Both the position numbers and the translations under genes were made by a program. A stretch of DNA of 64,000 nt from Pomphorhynchus laevis (Eukaryota > Acanthocephala > Palaeacanthocephala > Echinorhynchida > Pomphorhynchidae): contig WNNJ02001415.1 of NCBI GenBank assembly GCA_012934845.2, positions 248,001-312,000 of the forward strand. Reading direction: 5' to 3'. Below are positions 1 through 11,610 of the stretch, in pieces (position 1 is the stretch's first letter; every line of letters begins with the position of its first letter). Below the pieces are notes generated by a model. That model saw only the letters and a list, made by a program, of their open reading frames with translations, ran no database searches and was not told the DNA's origin.

Positions 1-179
1 TTCGTATAGAATTCGTAAGGTAGATAAGTTAACTATTTTGTTATTCATGTGGTCTCGTTTTGAGTGCATCGCTCTGTGTCGTCTTGAGCGTTTGACTGTG
101 GATTCATGCTGCGAATTCCTCTTCTGTCACCATTCTTTGCGTTAGTTTGGAAATCTTTTTACATTTCTTTTTACATTTA

Positions 180-400
180 TTGTCCCATTGGTAATCGAGA
201 CAATAGGGGCAGACGGGCAGATTACGTCCAGCTTCCTGGAATCTCTAGGGAAAAGCTAATTGCCGCTAAAGGCGATCGTAGAACGGCTCGATTTCTCTCA
301 CAGAGATAGCTGTGCGATGCAACGAGGCAACGCGGCCTATCTTTTGGAGGACGCCCAGGGGATTGCAGAAGATTATCAATCTGATCTTCGTCATGATTTC
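180..400 (+). pseudogene. Retroelement C-terminal fragment
   Basis: The + strand translation contains KLIAAKGDRRTARFLSQR, and a neighbouring frame continues with a residue pattern like RCNEA. This resembles the tail of a widespread invertebrate reverse-transcriptase polyprotein, whose C-terminus typically reads like GDRR-x-FL-QR-x-A-x-QRGNA. The fragment at 25,560-26,060 on the other strand looks like the same tail. No RT domain lies next to it and the frame is interrupted, so it is a relic. I infer the family from remembered similarity and have not checked it. Confidence 0.4.
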
Positions 401-1590
401 CAATTTATAAACTCATTGTAATAATTGTGTAATAATCTTAGAAATAAAAATTTAATTTCTGAGATAAAATTGATTCTCTTAGTGTTGATAACATTCCTAT
501 TCTGCCTATCAATTATAAATAAATGATAATTGCAAATTATTATTCTTTTCCACAATAATTCAGTTTTTGTTAACCGAATTATTAAATTCTTTAAAAAGTT
601 TTGTATATACTGGCACATCTAAAAGGCGTGGGCTGAGTTGACAACTTACCTTAATTCTTAGACCATTAGTTGTGATTCCATGATTTAGGCAATATTGCAG
701 ATATTGACGATGCCGCTCGAGTTTTAGTTGCACTTGATGAGATCGTCCATGCGGAGATGCTTGATATATTGTTTGAACTCATAACGTATGAGTAATAAGT
801 TATGGAATTGGTACAAAGTACATACACAGTGATAAAACTTCAATATGATCTTCGTTTGATATGTTTATAACATTTGATGTGTCAACTATTTTTAAATGTC
901 CATCTTCTTTGATTTTTAAAGCAACGATTGCGCTAGTTATCTAAATTCATAAGTTCTTCCGGAGAGACACACTTTCCTGAGAGTTTGAGTAATGTCTTTG
1001 ATTTTAAACGCAGGAGATTAATTAATAGGTACACTGTATTTTTATTTTCAACAGATTAAATGCCATAATACGTAAAATCAAAAGATGAGATTTTTTTTAA
1101 ACATTTCGAGCAATTGCTCTTCTTCAGTACTTTGTCAATTATGCGTAATTATGCGTATATGCACTCACATTACACGGAAGAAATCACAAAAAATAATAAA
1201 TATTTAGCCAAGAAAAAAATCTCCTATTACGAACAATCAACTTCTACGGCAAATGAGAAATGTGTTCTGTGTTCAATTGTTGGTCAGTACAGAGTTGTCC
1301 GATACAAAATTGTTGCTTTTATTTTTGCCGTATCTGGTAGGTCACCTTCGATAATAACAGTTTACATACAGTGTCTTTCATTTTTATGCAATTGTTGACT
1401 GCCTCATTATTGTTTTGCCTCTTATTCTAACATACAAAATACATGAAATAAATAATTGCAAAACTAAAAATTTAATATATTCTTGCACATGCGAACAATG
1501 TTAACTTCAGTATATTGGACAAACAAGCCGATAAATGCACATAGGATCACTGAATAGAAGATCTGACATAAGGAACATAAGGAATTTATG
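400..1590. other. AT-rich region, one candidate exon only
   Basis: No convincing gene is visible. Short ORFs here (for example 1114-1398 on +) have compositions expected of AT-rich noncoding DNA. The one stretch with coding character is listed separately at 689-795. Confidence 0.5.
689..795 (+). other. Candidate terminal exon
   Basis: A stop-free stretch of about 35 codons reads NIADIDDAARVLVALDE... and ends ELITYE before TAA at 793-795. The acidic and aliphatic balance is unlike the AT-rich translations around it. An acceptor-like TTTAG lies just upstream, with an alternative TTGCAG at 695-700. No upstream exon or start codon is recognised and I know no homologue, so this could be chance or a retroelement relic. 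Confidence 0.2.
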
Positions 1591-1595
1591 AGTCG

Positions 1596-1806
1596 TGTGA
1601 CACGACTTTTTGAAAAAGTTTTTATGAAATATCACCATAAATGTTAAAGTTCAATTTTCTCGATGGTGGTGCATATAATGAACTTATTTTTTTGTAAAAG
1701 AGTTATTAATTTTTAATCTTAAACAGAAAATTTATCATAGGTTGTAAATATGACCCATTTTTTTGTTTGTTTGATAACTTTTTCAAAAAAGCGTTTCACA
1801 TGGGAC
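1596..1806. mobile_element. Possible MITE with ~28-bp inverted ends
   Basis: The left end (TGTGACACGACTTTTTGAAA...) and the reverse complement of the right end (TGTGAAACGCTTTTTTGAAA...) match at most positions over about 28 bases. They bound a ~210-bp noncoding AT-rich segment. Short non-autonomous DNA transposons look like this. I see no clear target-site duplication and no second copy in the window, so the call is tentative. Confidence 0.3.
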
Positions 1807-1887
1807 TGTTATATGAACAATATAACAGTCCCATGTGACTGTTATAATCTCATTGTTTACAATCCCATTGTAAACAATGAGATTATA
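1797..1887. repeat. Two adjacent perfect hairpins
   Basis: The first has an 18-bp perfect stem (1797-1814 with 1820-1837) and a 5-nt loop. The second has a 21-bp perfect stem (1843-1863 with 1867-1887) and a CCC loop. They are six bases apart, and the spacer partly repeats the first stem's CTGTTATA motif. Both arms are error-free, so they are recent or maintained. Confidence 0.9.
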
Positions 1888-1889
1888 CA

Positions 1890-4490
1890 TCAGGATTACA
1901 ATTTTTATTTTTAAGAGCTATCTAAATAATAAATATTTTCAAATAAAGGAAAATTATATTCCTTTTGCTCCAATAAAACTATATAATGCTATATAAATAG
2001 CTCAATTTTTTACTCAGATTCCAAAAATATATATGCTTTTATAAGTTTATCCTTGTCTTTTTTGACTAATTGATCTAAAAACGTAATTATTAGTTATCCA
2101 TTTTATTATATATCGATCAAATTTGTAATATTTAAGTATTCACTTAAATTATAAAATATAATGTAGCCTTTACTTTATTATACAATATAATATTACGATA
2201 TATGCCATAAAGTAGAAATGCTATATTCGAATCAATTAATTCGTAGTGAGTTAGCAATATATTTTTACTTAAAACATTCATACGAAGAAGATCAAATTGA
2301 TGATTTAAAGATATATACATGATTATAAATAAATATTTCAAAAGAATTGCTATTATAATTTAGAATAATTTGTTTGTAAAATAGATTAATTATCCTATTT
2401 TAGTATAAAATACATATATAATCGTGTTAGGAGGACAATTAAATTATTTTAAATAAAGTTTCTATAATCAAATATATAGTCCTTTATTTAATATGTAATT
2501 TTAAAAAAATTGCTATTATTATTCGTTATTTACAAATGAATTATTTTAATATTAATAAAATCTTAAGCGACACAAATTATAATTGTAATCGTAATTGATT
2601 AAATAGCAATTGTTTTTACGATTAAAAATAATCATACAAGTATTTATTAATAATATATATATATTAATTAATAAATAATATTATCGATTACGAAATATAA
2701 TGTGTATAATATAAAATTATATAATATTATTAATATTATAATTAGTCATCATGAATGTTCTAATTATTAAACTTAATTAAAATTTAATTGTCGTTTTACG
2801 AGAATGCGAATAATTAGAAAAACAGTTAACGTTTAATTACACGTCAACGGAGACCTAAGCTTAAAATTCTCAGTTTTTAATAATATATTTTATTTACAGT
2901 ATAATTTGATCAAATAATCTAGTTTAATTTAACTTTGTGGTGATGAGAAAAGTTTAAGTTGTATTAAATAATTGACAAATAAATTAAATTAAATTTTTTA
3001 TATAATTTGTCTGCTCCCTGAATGATTTTGGATTAATATCATAATTCACTTAAATCATTTATTCGCTTTCAAATATAATTTGTTTAATGTTATAGTGTAA
3101 TTAAAATCATAATTAATTTATATTCGTTATTAATCAATTTAATTAATCATTATATAAATTATATAATTTGAAAATAATTGCGATTATAATGAAGTAATTT
3201 CAATAGAATTTGCATGTAAAAATTAATCGATATACATTATACCTTTGTTTATAAAACCATATGTATGTTTTTATCTAATAATTGTATTACCGTATTTTAG
3301 AGGATATACCATTTTATTGATTTTCGACCTTTGTTCCTTGGTTAAGCTTAACGACGGGGCCACACACATTCTAAAAACGATATATTTTTTAAAATAACAT
3401 ATTTTTTATTTGTTATGGAATTTTGTATCAGGATCAATAAAACATTAATTTATTTTCAAAAATATAACTTAAGTTAATTTATTTTTATATTTCACCAGCT
3501 GCTGCTAGCATCATCAGAAACAAAAAGTAACGTCATATTTCTTAAGATTATATCAGAAACTAGCGAAATATAAAAATCAAATAATTTTGTTAATTAATTA
3601 ATTTATGTTATTTTATTTATTGTAGTGTATATATGATATTATACAATTTAAAATAATGTTTATGATAATATTTAAATTAAAATAATTTTTTAAAAGAAAA
3701 AATTGATATATGATTAGGATATCGAAAATCATTTTCGAAAATTACGATTTCCAAAGTGATATAAAGATAAAACATTTCCAGAAATAAATGTTGTGACATC
3801 GTTTTCAGGCTATATTTGTTCAACCACACGAAGGATTGAGATAAAATGCATACTATATATTTACTATATAAACATATATTATTTACGATATAATATATAT
3901 GTTTTGAATAAATCATGTTTTATGTTTCCTATAAAGTTAGGAGATTCTTTAATATGCATTTATCGATTGATTAATGTTCCAAATGGTAGTAACGCGCGCA
4001 ACGGAGAAACTATTATACTAACAATAAACAATGATTAAGTTAAATCGCAGAGACAATTTAATGGACACTTATTGATTGCCATCTTTTAAGTTGGACCTTA
4101 ATTTTATGTAAAACTAAAATACTTATTTTTCAATTCAACTGCAGTAATTTTACCTAAATAAGTTGTTCCTACAACTTCTTGCTGCCTAACTGCAGTACTT
4201 TCCAGCTCATTTGCACAAATGATACATTGTCAGGAGAATGTAGTGTTAAGACGTCGTTCCACTATCAATACTGCCGTAAGCTCACGACCAATAAACGAAT
4301 TAAGACAATATTAAAAGAAACTTATTATTTACTGGGCCGCTAGGTGCCAGTCGATTAAGCATTAGGCTGGCATATATTGCCAATTAGCCTCTTCGTGAAG
4401 CGGCCCAGGTGACGTGTGTTCGACATTCGTCGATAACGGCTAAATAATTGGTCGGCTTGCATCAGCTGTAGGGATATTCCTTTCATAGGC
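1890..4490. other. Very AT-rich intergenic DNA
   Basis: Runs of TA, AAT and TTAATT dominate, and no ORF has coding character. The short ORFs at 2144-2341, 3677-3916 and 3793-4038 are products of low-complexity sequence. I see no RNA gene or recognisable element up to ~4.3 kb. The composition becomes more balanced from about 4.3 kb as the RTE-like LINE region begins. Confidence 0.6.
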
Positions 4491-4502
4491 TATCTTAGAT
4501 CC

Positions 4503-4770
4503 CTCCAATGACTAAAATGGCAGATTGGACAATGAACGAGAAGGCGGAAGAGAGACCTGGAGGCCTGTTTACTTACAGTTGCGATGTTTGATCATCAAAG
4601 GATATCGCGAAATGGAGATAGCCGAACAAACAAAATAACTCTGATGACTCCAACGGCAGATTGAACGATGGACGAAAAGACAAAAGAGAGTCTCGGAGAC
4701 CTGTCTCCTTACAGTAACAATGTTGGATCATCAAAGGATATCGGGAATGTGAAATCACCGAACAAACAAA
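4503..4770 (+). repeat. ~138-bp tandem duplication at LINE 5' end
   Basis: Two consecutive units begin with CTCCAA, share GATCATCAAAGGATATCG, and end with CCGAACAAACAAA (roughly 4506-4640 and 4645-4770). They are diverged but collinear. They sit directly upstream of the RTE-like LINE coding region, where tandem 5' monomers are sometimes found, so they are probably part of that element. Confidence 0.6.
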
Positions 4771-5291
4771 CCAAGACAATGAAAATGACTAGCAACAAAT
4801 TTATAAAATATAAATCAAATGCAAAGAACAATGGTCAACTCACCACTGGCCGGAGAAGATTTCATTGTCGGGTTCCGTGTGATCAGGCAGTTGTACGGAG
4901 ATAGCGAAAGAGGCATCAACATCCGAAGCGGATAAACCTTCATGCGAGAACGTGGAATGTCATCTCGCTGGTGGGGAAGGAACAATAATTAGTTGAAGAG
5001 ATGGTTCGCTTCGGCCTAGAAATAGTCGGAGTGACTTCTTTTCACTATTCTGTAACTGGAACTAAACTTTTGGATTAAGGTTGGACCTTGAACTATTCGG
5101 GAATTATCAACGGAAAGCGACGATGTGCGGGTGTAGGGATACTTACGAGTCCCTGTTTGCCGTTCGTGGTAAAGTGATTTAACCCAGTGAACGAAAGGAC
5201 GGCGTCTCTGAGACTTTTAGTCAAAGAGGGAAAGGGGAAATCTGTTGCGTGTTCGTATGCTCCTAACATTATTTCGGAATAAACAGTCTTC

Positions 5292-5813
5292 GTGGAAGCT
5301 CTTCAGGCTCTGCTTCATAGTACTCTTGTAGAAAATTCTCTCGTTCTATTGGGTGACTTTAATGCTCATGTTGGTAGCGACAGTAACACTTGGAAGGGAG
5401 TGTTGGGGAGGAACGGACTATCCGATCTGAATGCGAGTAGTGTTGAATTATTGCACTTTTGTTCTCGTAACAATTTGTGCATAACCAACACCATGTTTGA
5501 ATATAAGGAGATCCATAGATGCACATTGCATCAGGATTCTCTTAATCAAAGATCAGTGATCGATTTTGTAATCGTTTCATCTAATCTGCGACGTTATGTT
5601 CTAAGCACTCGTGTGAAAAGAGGGGCAGAGCTATCAACCGATCACTACCATGTAGTTAGTAAACTTCGATGGCAGAATCGGATGCTAGACAAGCCTGGTA
5701 ATCCCAAACATTGTGTGAGGGCGCGTTGGAAGCGTCTAGAAAATATTTTTTTGTCAAAGAATGTTTTTCTGGCTACATTTGGAACGACTTCTCTCGGTTG
5801 CCAGAAGAGGTGA
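5292..5813 (+). pseudogene. RTE-like apurinic endonuclease, broken
   Basis: The open stretch includes LVLLGDFNAHVG (the GDFN motif of exonuclease-endonuclease-phosphatase enzymes), RSVIDFVIVSS, and STDHYHVVSKL (the SDH motif). This nuclease nicks target DNA to prime reverse transcription in LINEs. It is cut off at both ends: the N-terminal motifs lie in another frame at 4930-5290, and the frame is lost after ~5800 before the RT. The CTG or GTG start implied by the ORF is not meaningful. Confidence 0.8.
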
Positions 5814-6521
5814 AGAACTGATCGAGAATGGAATATGTTCAGATTCTCGCTTGTTAAAGCAACTGTGAAAAGTTATGGATCGATGGCCCCAGGTGCTTGT
5901 CACTGAAGAAATACTCGAACTGCCTGGTGGACACCAACAGTTATAGATTTTGTCTAACAGAAGAAGTGTTATAAGGCAACTTTGTCAAATAGATCAGTGG
6001 AAGCTGTGGACAAATACCGAATGGAAAAGAAAGCTTTAGCTCGAGCAATTACCGAAGCTAATAATGCGGCTTGGGAGAAGTTTTAGAACACTTATGACTT
6101 GATTATAGGTCAGCTTCGAAGATGTTCTGGAGGACGATCAGGAACCTTCGTGGTGGAAAGCAGAAATTTCATCAAACTTTCTATGGCAATAGAGCTTCTA
6201 TGCTGTCTGACATTGAAGAAATACTTGGTTGTTAGAAAGAGAATTTTAGGAGTCTCCTTAATCCGATGGATATGCTTTATCTTGTAGAAGTTGAGTATTT
6301 GGAACCAACGGAAAAGTGGTCATTGCTGTTTTTAAAAAGTTTCGTAATGGAAAGTCGTCTGGAGTAGACGAGATTCGACCTGAAGTGTTAAAGGCTATCG
6401 ACATTGTTGGCATAAAGTGGCTAACACGGATCTTCAACGTAGCATTGAAGTCGGGCAAGGATCCTAGTGCATGACGAACTCGGGTGGTTGTACCGATCTT
6501 TAAGAAAGGTGACCGAAGAGT

Positions 6522-7678
6522 GTGCTCCAATTATCGAGCATCACTCTTCTTAGCCAAACTGGTAAGCTATTTGCTAGGATTCTTGAGTTAAGGATCCGGC
6601 TTATTGTTGAGGGACAGTTGCAAGACGAACAATGCGGGTTTCGTCTAGATCGTCGAACTACGGGTCCGCTCTTTACTCTCTCAACTATCCTCGAACAATC
6701 TTGGGAGTTCGCTCAACCGGTCTACATGTGCTATGTAGAATTGGAGAAGGCGTTCGACTGAGTTCCGTGTGAGAGGTTGTGGGATATACTAAGGGAGTAT
6801 GGAGTACCATACTATCTTCGGGTAGATGTGGCTTCTCTGTATGAACAAAGTATGAGTTTTTTTCGTATTATAGGTAGGAAGTCTGAATCATTTCCAGTAG
6901 GCATTGGGTTTCGTCAGTGTTGTCCTTTGTCTCCACTTTTGTTCCTTGTTTACATAGACAAAATTACGAGACGGGCTACTCTGACGGATGTCGGTCTTCA
7001 TTTGGGTTCCATCAGAATATCATCTCTGCTTTTTGCAGATGATGTTGTCTTCTTGTCTTCTTGTCCTGGGAAATTGCAATACGTAATAGATCGATTTACG
7101 ATGGAATGCCAAGCGGCAGGGATGTTGGTTAGTACTTCCAAGACTGTTTCTATGTGTTCGTCTCGCATTCAGGTGTCAATGTCAATCCGGATTGGGAAAA
7201 GGTTCTGCCTGATGTGGAAGATTTTAAGTATCTTAAAGTATTGTTCTCAGGGGACGGCAGGAACATCAGGGAGATTGAGAAGCGGATCTGTGCAGCTAAC
7301 GCGGCAATGCGTTCTTTGTAGAGGTCTGTCGTGGTGAAGCGAGAGTTGAGTCTTCAGGCGAAACTTTCGGTTTACCATGCAATCTTCGTTTCTAGCTCAA
7401 TCTATGGTTATGAGTATTGGGTTATGACCAAAAGGATAGGATCTCGGATACAGGCGACCGAAATGAGATTCCTTCGCGGTGTGGTCGTTCTTAGCCTTAG
7501 AGATAAGATTAGGAATTCGGTCATCATAAATGGACTCGGACTAAAGTCGCTGCTTATTCACATCGAAGAAAGTCAGTTAAGGTGGCTAGTACACGTTCTG
7601 ATGATGTCTGAGGATCGCCTTCCTCGGACGGATTTCCACTTCAGACTTTCTGGAAAGATACCTCGAGGTAGACCTTGA
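6522..7678 (+). pseudogene. RTE-like reverse transcriptase, broken
   Basis: RT motifs appear in order across three open stretches. QDEQCGFRLDRRTT and CYVELEKAFD lie in 6522-6761, FRQCCPLSPLLFLVYIDK and LLFADDVVFLSS (catalytic FADD, near 7030) in 6777-7337, and a thumb and tail region with SIYGYEYWVMTKR in 7331-7678. The spacing agrees with an RTE-clade RT. In-frame stops separate the pieces, so no full RT can be made. Confidence 0.85.
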
Positions 7679-7889
7679 TACCGGTGGAGAGATAAAATCT
7701 CGAAACTGGCCGAAGACCGCCTTGGGCTATCTGAAAGTTAACTCTGGTAAGTCGCTCAGGATCTCAATGTTTGAAGTAGTTTGATTCATACACTGCATCC
7801 AAAACCAGTCACCCGAACCAGTGATTGACAGAAAAAATATAGTGTAATATTATTTGTTTTTTTTGTCAATAAATTGTTATTGTTGTTAT

Positions 7890-8500
7890 TAATTGCCCTT
7901 TTTGAGAGTGAAACGTCATCCCAATGTGCTAACCGAAAACTATTCCTCCCAGCTAGATTTAAATCTTATGATAAAACAATTTAGATAAAAAGGCCCAATA
8001 TTCGATAATGACTTCTACAAGTTTACATAAAATTAACCGATATCTATTTTCTTTAATGTAAATCCCTTTACATTAAAACAAACCTTAACTAAAGTCCTTT
8101 TGTGTAATTGTTCAAAGTTATCTATACAATTAGTAAACTTACTGCAATGGTGATGGAGTGTGAAACGAAATCGGTTTGAAATCTAATTTATATTTTGTTT
8201 TCTTATTTTAGATTGAACGTTGCTGCTTTATGTAATCGGTCATGATAAAATTTTATGGTAATTACATTTTAAATTTTAAATTGATAGTCTGCCATGTGTC
8301 TGTATCTGACATTATCCAAACAGAATGCGTCAAATTCGTAAACGCTTATATTAAGATAGATCTAATTGGATAATAACAAATTTAAAAGTAACAAACACAT
8401 ACTTTGAAGTATCTTTGTTTTATGTAAATCCAGTGCACATTAAAAACAATTGATTAACATAAATTTTGTCAATTTAAATTCCGCTTTATCATTTAAGAAG
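7890..8500. other. AT-rich spacer
   Basis: I see no ORF or element here. The stretch separates the RTE-like LINE from the small ORF at 8507-8908 and may hold that gene's 3' flank. Confidence 0.5.
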
Positions 8501-8506
8501 GACTAG

Positions 8507-8908
8507 CTATTGCTGATTTCTATATCTTATACTTTCTTTAAGTCGATCAACAAGTCCAACGTTACTATTTGTTGTATCCCATGAATCATCACTTTTTGCT
8601 TCCATATGACTGAGTTCAACGTCATCTAATACCTTTACTAATTCGTTGGCACGGAGTTCGTTAGCAGAAGACATTTTATTTATTTCAGGTTCCCATATTT
8701 TGGTTGTTGATACAGATGTCTGATTTGGAATAGAATAACTTTGCTGCTCAATGTAATTTGCTGCCTTATTAGGACGGTCGGGAATTAATCTTCTTTTGTT
8801 AGATACATTACGGAAGCTAACTAAACTAGACCTTCTAGACGACACGGGCGTACTAGGGTCACTCGCAAGTTCTTCGAAGTCTTCATGGCCACAACAAATT
8901 GAGCCCAT
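8507..8908 (-). CDS. Small Ser-rich protein with acylation-type N-terminus
   Basis: A complete 133-residue ORF from a true ATG at 8908 to TAG at 8507. It begins MGSICCG. Gly2 followed by a residue-6 Cys is compatible with N-myristoylation, and Cys5/Cys6 are good S-palmitoylation candidates, so membrane attachment is plausible. A Ser/Arg-rich stretch follows (PSTPVSSRRSSLVSF, residues ~19-33) with possible phosphosites. The C-terminal part is acidic and helical-looking (NELRANELVKVLDDVELSH), ending in a basic tail. There is no transmembrane segment or known domain. The composition is unlike nearby AT-rich frames, which favours a real host gene or exon. I do not recognise the family, and a spliced longer form cannot be excluded. 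Confidence 0.6.
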   Translation of the reverse strand: MGSICCGHEDFEELASDPSTPVSSRRSSLVSFRNVSNKRRLIPDRPNKAANYIEQQSYSIPNQTSVSTTKIWEPEINKMSSANELRANELVKVLDDVELSHMEAKSDDSWDTTNSNVGLVDRLKESIRYRNQQ

Positions 8909-8909
8909 A

Positions 8910-9400
8910 TTGTTATAACCTCGTTTAATTTAATATCAAAATGCTATTTTGGCGCATTTTTATTTATTTTCTAGTCTGAACTAAACAATGCTATGATTTC
9001 TATATAATTTTATGAAAATTTATTATAAATTACATTTTACTTATTATCGATTTTAATTGATATTTCGGTATTATCAATTTTATAATTATAATTGTTTTTA
9101 ATTTCCCTTTCAATTATAAATATTTTTAAAATAATTATTTCTGTGTAATTTTCACTTATTTGTTTTTAAATTTAACTAGCTACTGCTATCATCATCAAAA
9201 ATATAACGTACAATGTTTTTCAAAAAAATCGTTATAATTTCAACTGTACACAATCGCCACTATTTCACTATCATAACGAGCTAGAATGTGGAATTAGACG
9301 ACTTAGGTGATAATTATTAACGATAATGTAGACTGTATCTTCGAGATACTGAAAAAATCTTTGCATACTAAATATTTGATAGCCTATGATGACTATAAGC
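8910..9400. other. AT-rich spacer
   Basis: Upstream flank of the small acylated-protein ORF. I cannot single out a promoter element. The minus-strand ORF at 9271-9459 is hydrophobic and AT-driven, and part of its sequence recurs in the tandem repeats that follow, so I do not call it a gene. Confidence 0.4.
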
Positions 9401-10770
9401 GAAAAGCATAAGATATTTAAAGTAAAAAAGTAAACTTTTAATATGTTGATCGTTTCCATTGTTATTCAATCAATTGACACTTTTTGATACATTATCTTTT
9501 AAAATGAGAAAATTTAAACAAAAAACAATAGTTTAATTAATAGGAATCTCAAATTAAAAACAACAAGTGGACAGATTACAAATTTAATAAACACTAAGAT
9601 GTCAAAAATAGCTTAATATTAAAAAAGTAACTAATATTAAATAATATTAAATAATATTAAATAATATAAATTATATAAATTATATAATTTAATTTATAAT
9701 TAAATTATATTAGATTTATAATGTTTTTTACATAAAATATTTCATAGGCTATGATAACTATAAGCAAAAATCATAAGATATTTAAAGTAAAAAAGTAAAC
9801 TTTCATTGTTATTTAATCAATTGACACTTTTTGATAAATTATCTTTTAAAATTAAAAATGAATTAAATTCGATAATATCACCATTAAAATAAGAAGTTTA
9901 CAATAAAATACATTTTTTACGAATTTCATGTAATTTTCCATTCTTTAGACTTTTATTCCATAACCATTGTTTATTAATATTAAAAAGTAATTTATCAAAA
10001 TATTAGGAAAATAAGACAGGAAAAGGAACAATTTTGATATGACCAACGTACAATAGAGGTGTATTTGAGGAGCAATCTAATAAAAAGCGTTAGACCAGTT
10101 TCCGTGCCCAACAACTATTGTCTAGTTAAGTATGTTTAAAATATTTAAAGTAAAAAAGTAAAATGTTAATATATTGATCGTTTCCATTTTATTCAATCGA
10201 TTTATGCTATTTGCTACATGATATTTTAAAATTAAAAAAGAATTTAATTTTATAATATCATCATTAAAATAAGAAGTTTACAATAAAATATATTTTTTGG
10301 CAAGCATTTTCCATTATTTAGACTTCTATTCCATAACTATTTTTTATCAATATTAAAAAGTAATTTAGTTTTGTTTAAATTAAATATTACAATAAACAGA
10401 TTGAACAAACGCATTGAAAATATTTTTTGATTGTAATAATTACAAAGTATATCGTCAAAATAAAATAGTTTTAATACTTTACATAGTATGTTATATTATA
10501 AAATGATAAATATTATGAATTAATATTTTTATTTAAATAAAAATAGATTATATTTTTATATTAATATAATTTAATATAATTTTATATTTATATATTACTA
10601 ATGAATGAATTAAATTTATATTAAATCATCATTAAAATAATAAGTTTACAATAAAATACATTGTTTGCAAACTTTTATATAATTTTACGTCATTTAGAAT
10701 TATATTCAATAACTCTTTTATATTAATATTAAAAAGTAATTTATCAAAATATTAGGAAAATAATACATAG
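9400..10770. repeat. Diverged AT-rich tandem repeats, period ~370 bp
   Basis: Blocks recur in the same order. AAGATATTTAAAGTAAAAAAG appears near 9411, 9776 and (shortened) 10140. TAAGAAGTTTACAATAAAAT appears near 9892, 10271 and 10640. ATTAAAAAGTAATTTA appears near 9980, 10353 and 10730. A further shared block (GTACAATAGA...CAACTATTG) is at ~10050-10125 and again at ~11048-11175. No coding content is visible. Confidence 0.7.
9510..9660 (+). repeat. Inverted copy of 24,238-24,385
   Basis: The block running from AACAATAGTTTAATTAATAGG through CAACAAGTGGACAGATTAC to TAATATTAAATAATATT is found reverse-complemented at 24,238-24,385 with very few differences. It lies at the edge of the tandem-repeat region and has no coding content. 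Confidence 0.85.
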
Positions 10771-11046
10771 GAATCAAATCAGCTAACTGAGTCTATGTAT
10801 TTAATATAATTATAAAATAAACAAAACATAATAATGCTTAATTAAAATTTAATAATTAAATAATAAAATAAATAATTGTTATAAGATTTTTATAATTTAA
10901 ATCAAGTTAAAAAAATTGAAATTTAAAATAAACTTCATTTTTATGAATTGACTAGAAATAACAGACGTTGTATCAGAATAAGAATTAGAGGTCATCAGGA
11001 GGAACTGCTAAGTTATCAGGTTTCGGCCCCTAACTCCTCTACGTAC
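10769..11046 (-). mobile_element. Naiad-type PLE 3' pseudo-LTR remnant
   Basis: This is homologous to the terminal repeats of the PLE at 42,871-46,704, from CAGCTAACTGAGTC to AGGTTTCGGCCC, in the same orientation. Only the 3' end and terminal repeat remain; homology stops near 11,046. It is probably a 5'-truncated insertion. Confidence 0.8.
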
Positions 11047-11159
11047 AATAGAAAAACTCTAAAATATCAAAACTCCAAAAAAAAGATTTTGATATTACCC
11101 ATGTACAACAGAATGTATTTAAGATGCCTATCTAATAGAAATCGTTAGGACGGTTTCTG

Positions 11160-11600
11160 TACTTAACAACTATTGCCTAGTGATGAATTTTTAGCTCCAT
11201 CAAAGTTATGTTATAAATATAGTATACCTTACATCATTATTATAAATATTCTTTAAAGACTAATAGTATTACAATTTAAAGAATCAGTCTGTTAGCAAAA
11301 CTAAAACGATCATCTCCGGAAGTAATCAAGAATAATAAATAAAAAGTTTTAACAAAATTATAAACATTTATGAACAAAATATAATGTAAATAAGTTCTCA
11401 AAGAAATTAGTTTTTATATAATAAAAGCTTAAGTTTATATTTGTATTGATCATTTATTATATTCGATTTGATTTATAAATGATTTATATTAAATAAAAAA
11501 TAATTTTAACAAACAATTGTAATCTTTAAAGTATTTAATAAAAAATGTTTTTTATGCATTTCTCTTGCAACTGACAACATATTCGCTTATTTAATTAATT
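11160..11600. other. 3' flank of the DUSP11-like pseudogene
   Basis: AT-rich, with no ORF. Its value is comparative: it is nearly identical to the reverse complement of 33,170-33,620, so it belongs to the duplicated unit. Confidence 0.6.
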
Positions 11601-11610
11601 TAATTGATAA

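Larger units (their letters stand above)
4500..7890 (+). mobile_element. Decayed RTE-like LINE
   Basis: Collinear remains of an apurinic endonuclease and a reverse transcriptase are on the + strand. Order: endonuclease start near 4930 (HARTWNVISL), endonuclease core 5292-5813, linker, RT 6522-7337, C-terminal region 7331-7678. The sequence YVELEKAFD followed by a frame reading VPWERLWDILREYGVP is typical of RTE/BovB-like RTs. The 3' end near 7860-7890 has short TTGTTATTG repeats, as RTE-type elements often do. Multiple stops and frame changes make it non-functional. Confidence 0.85.

Noticed and set aside
9271-9459. 62-aa hydrophobic minus ORF as a membrane protein
   Set aside because: The sequence is AT-driven and partly repeated in the neighbouring tandem array without keeping the frame.
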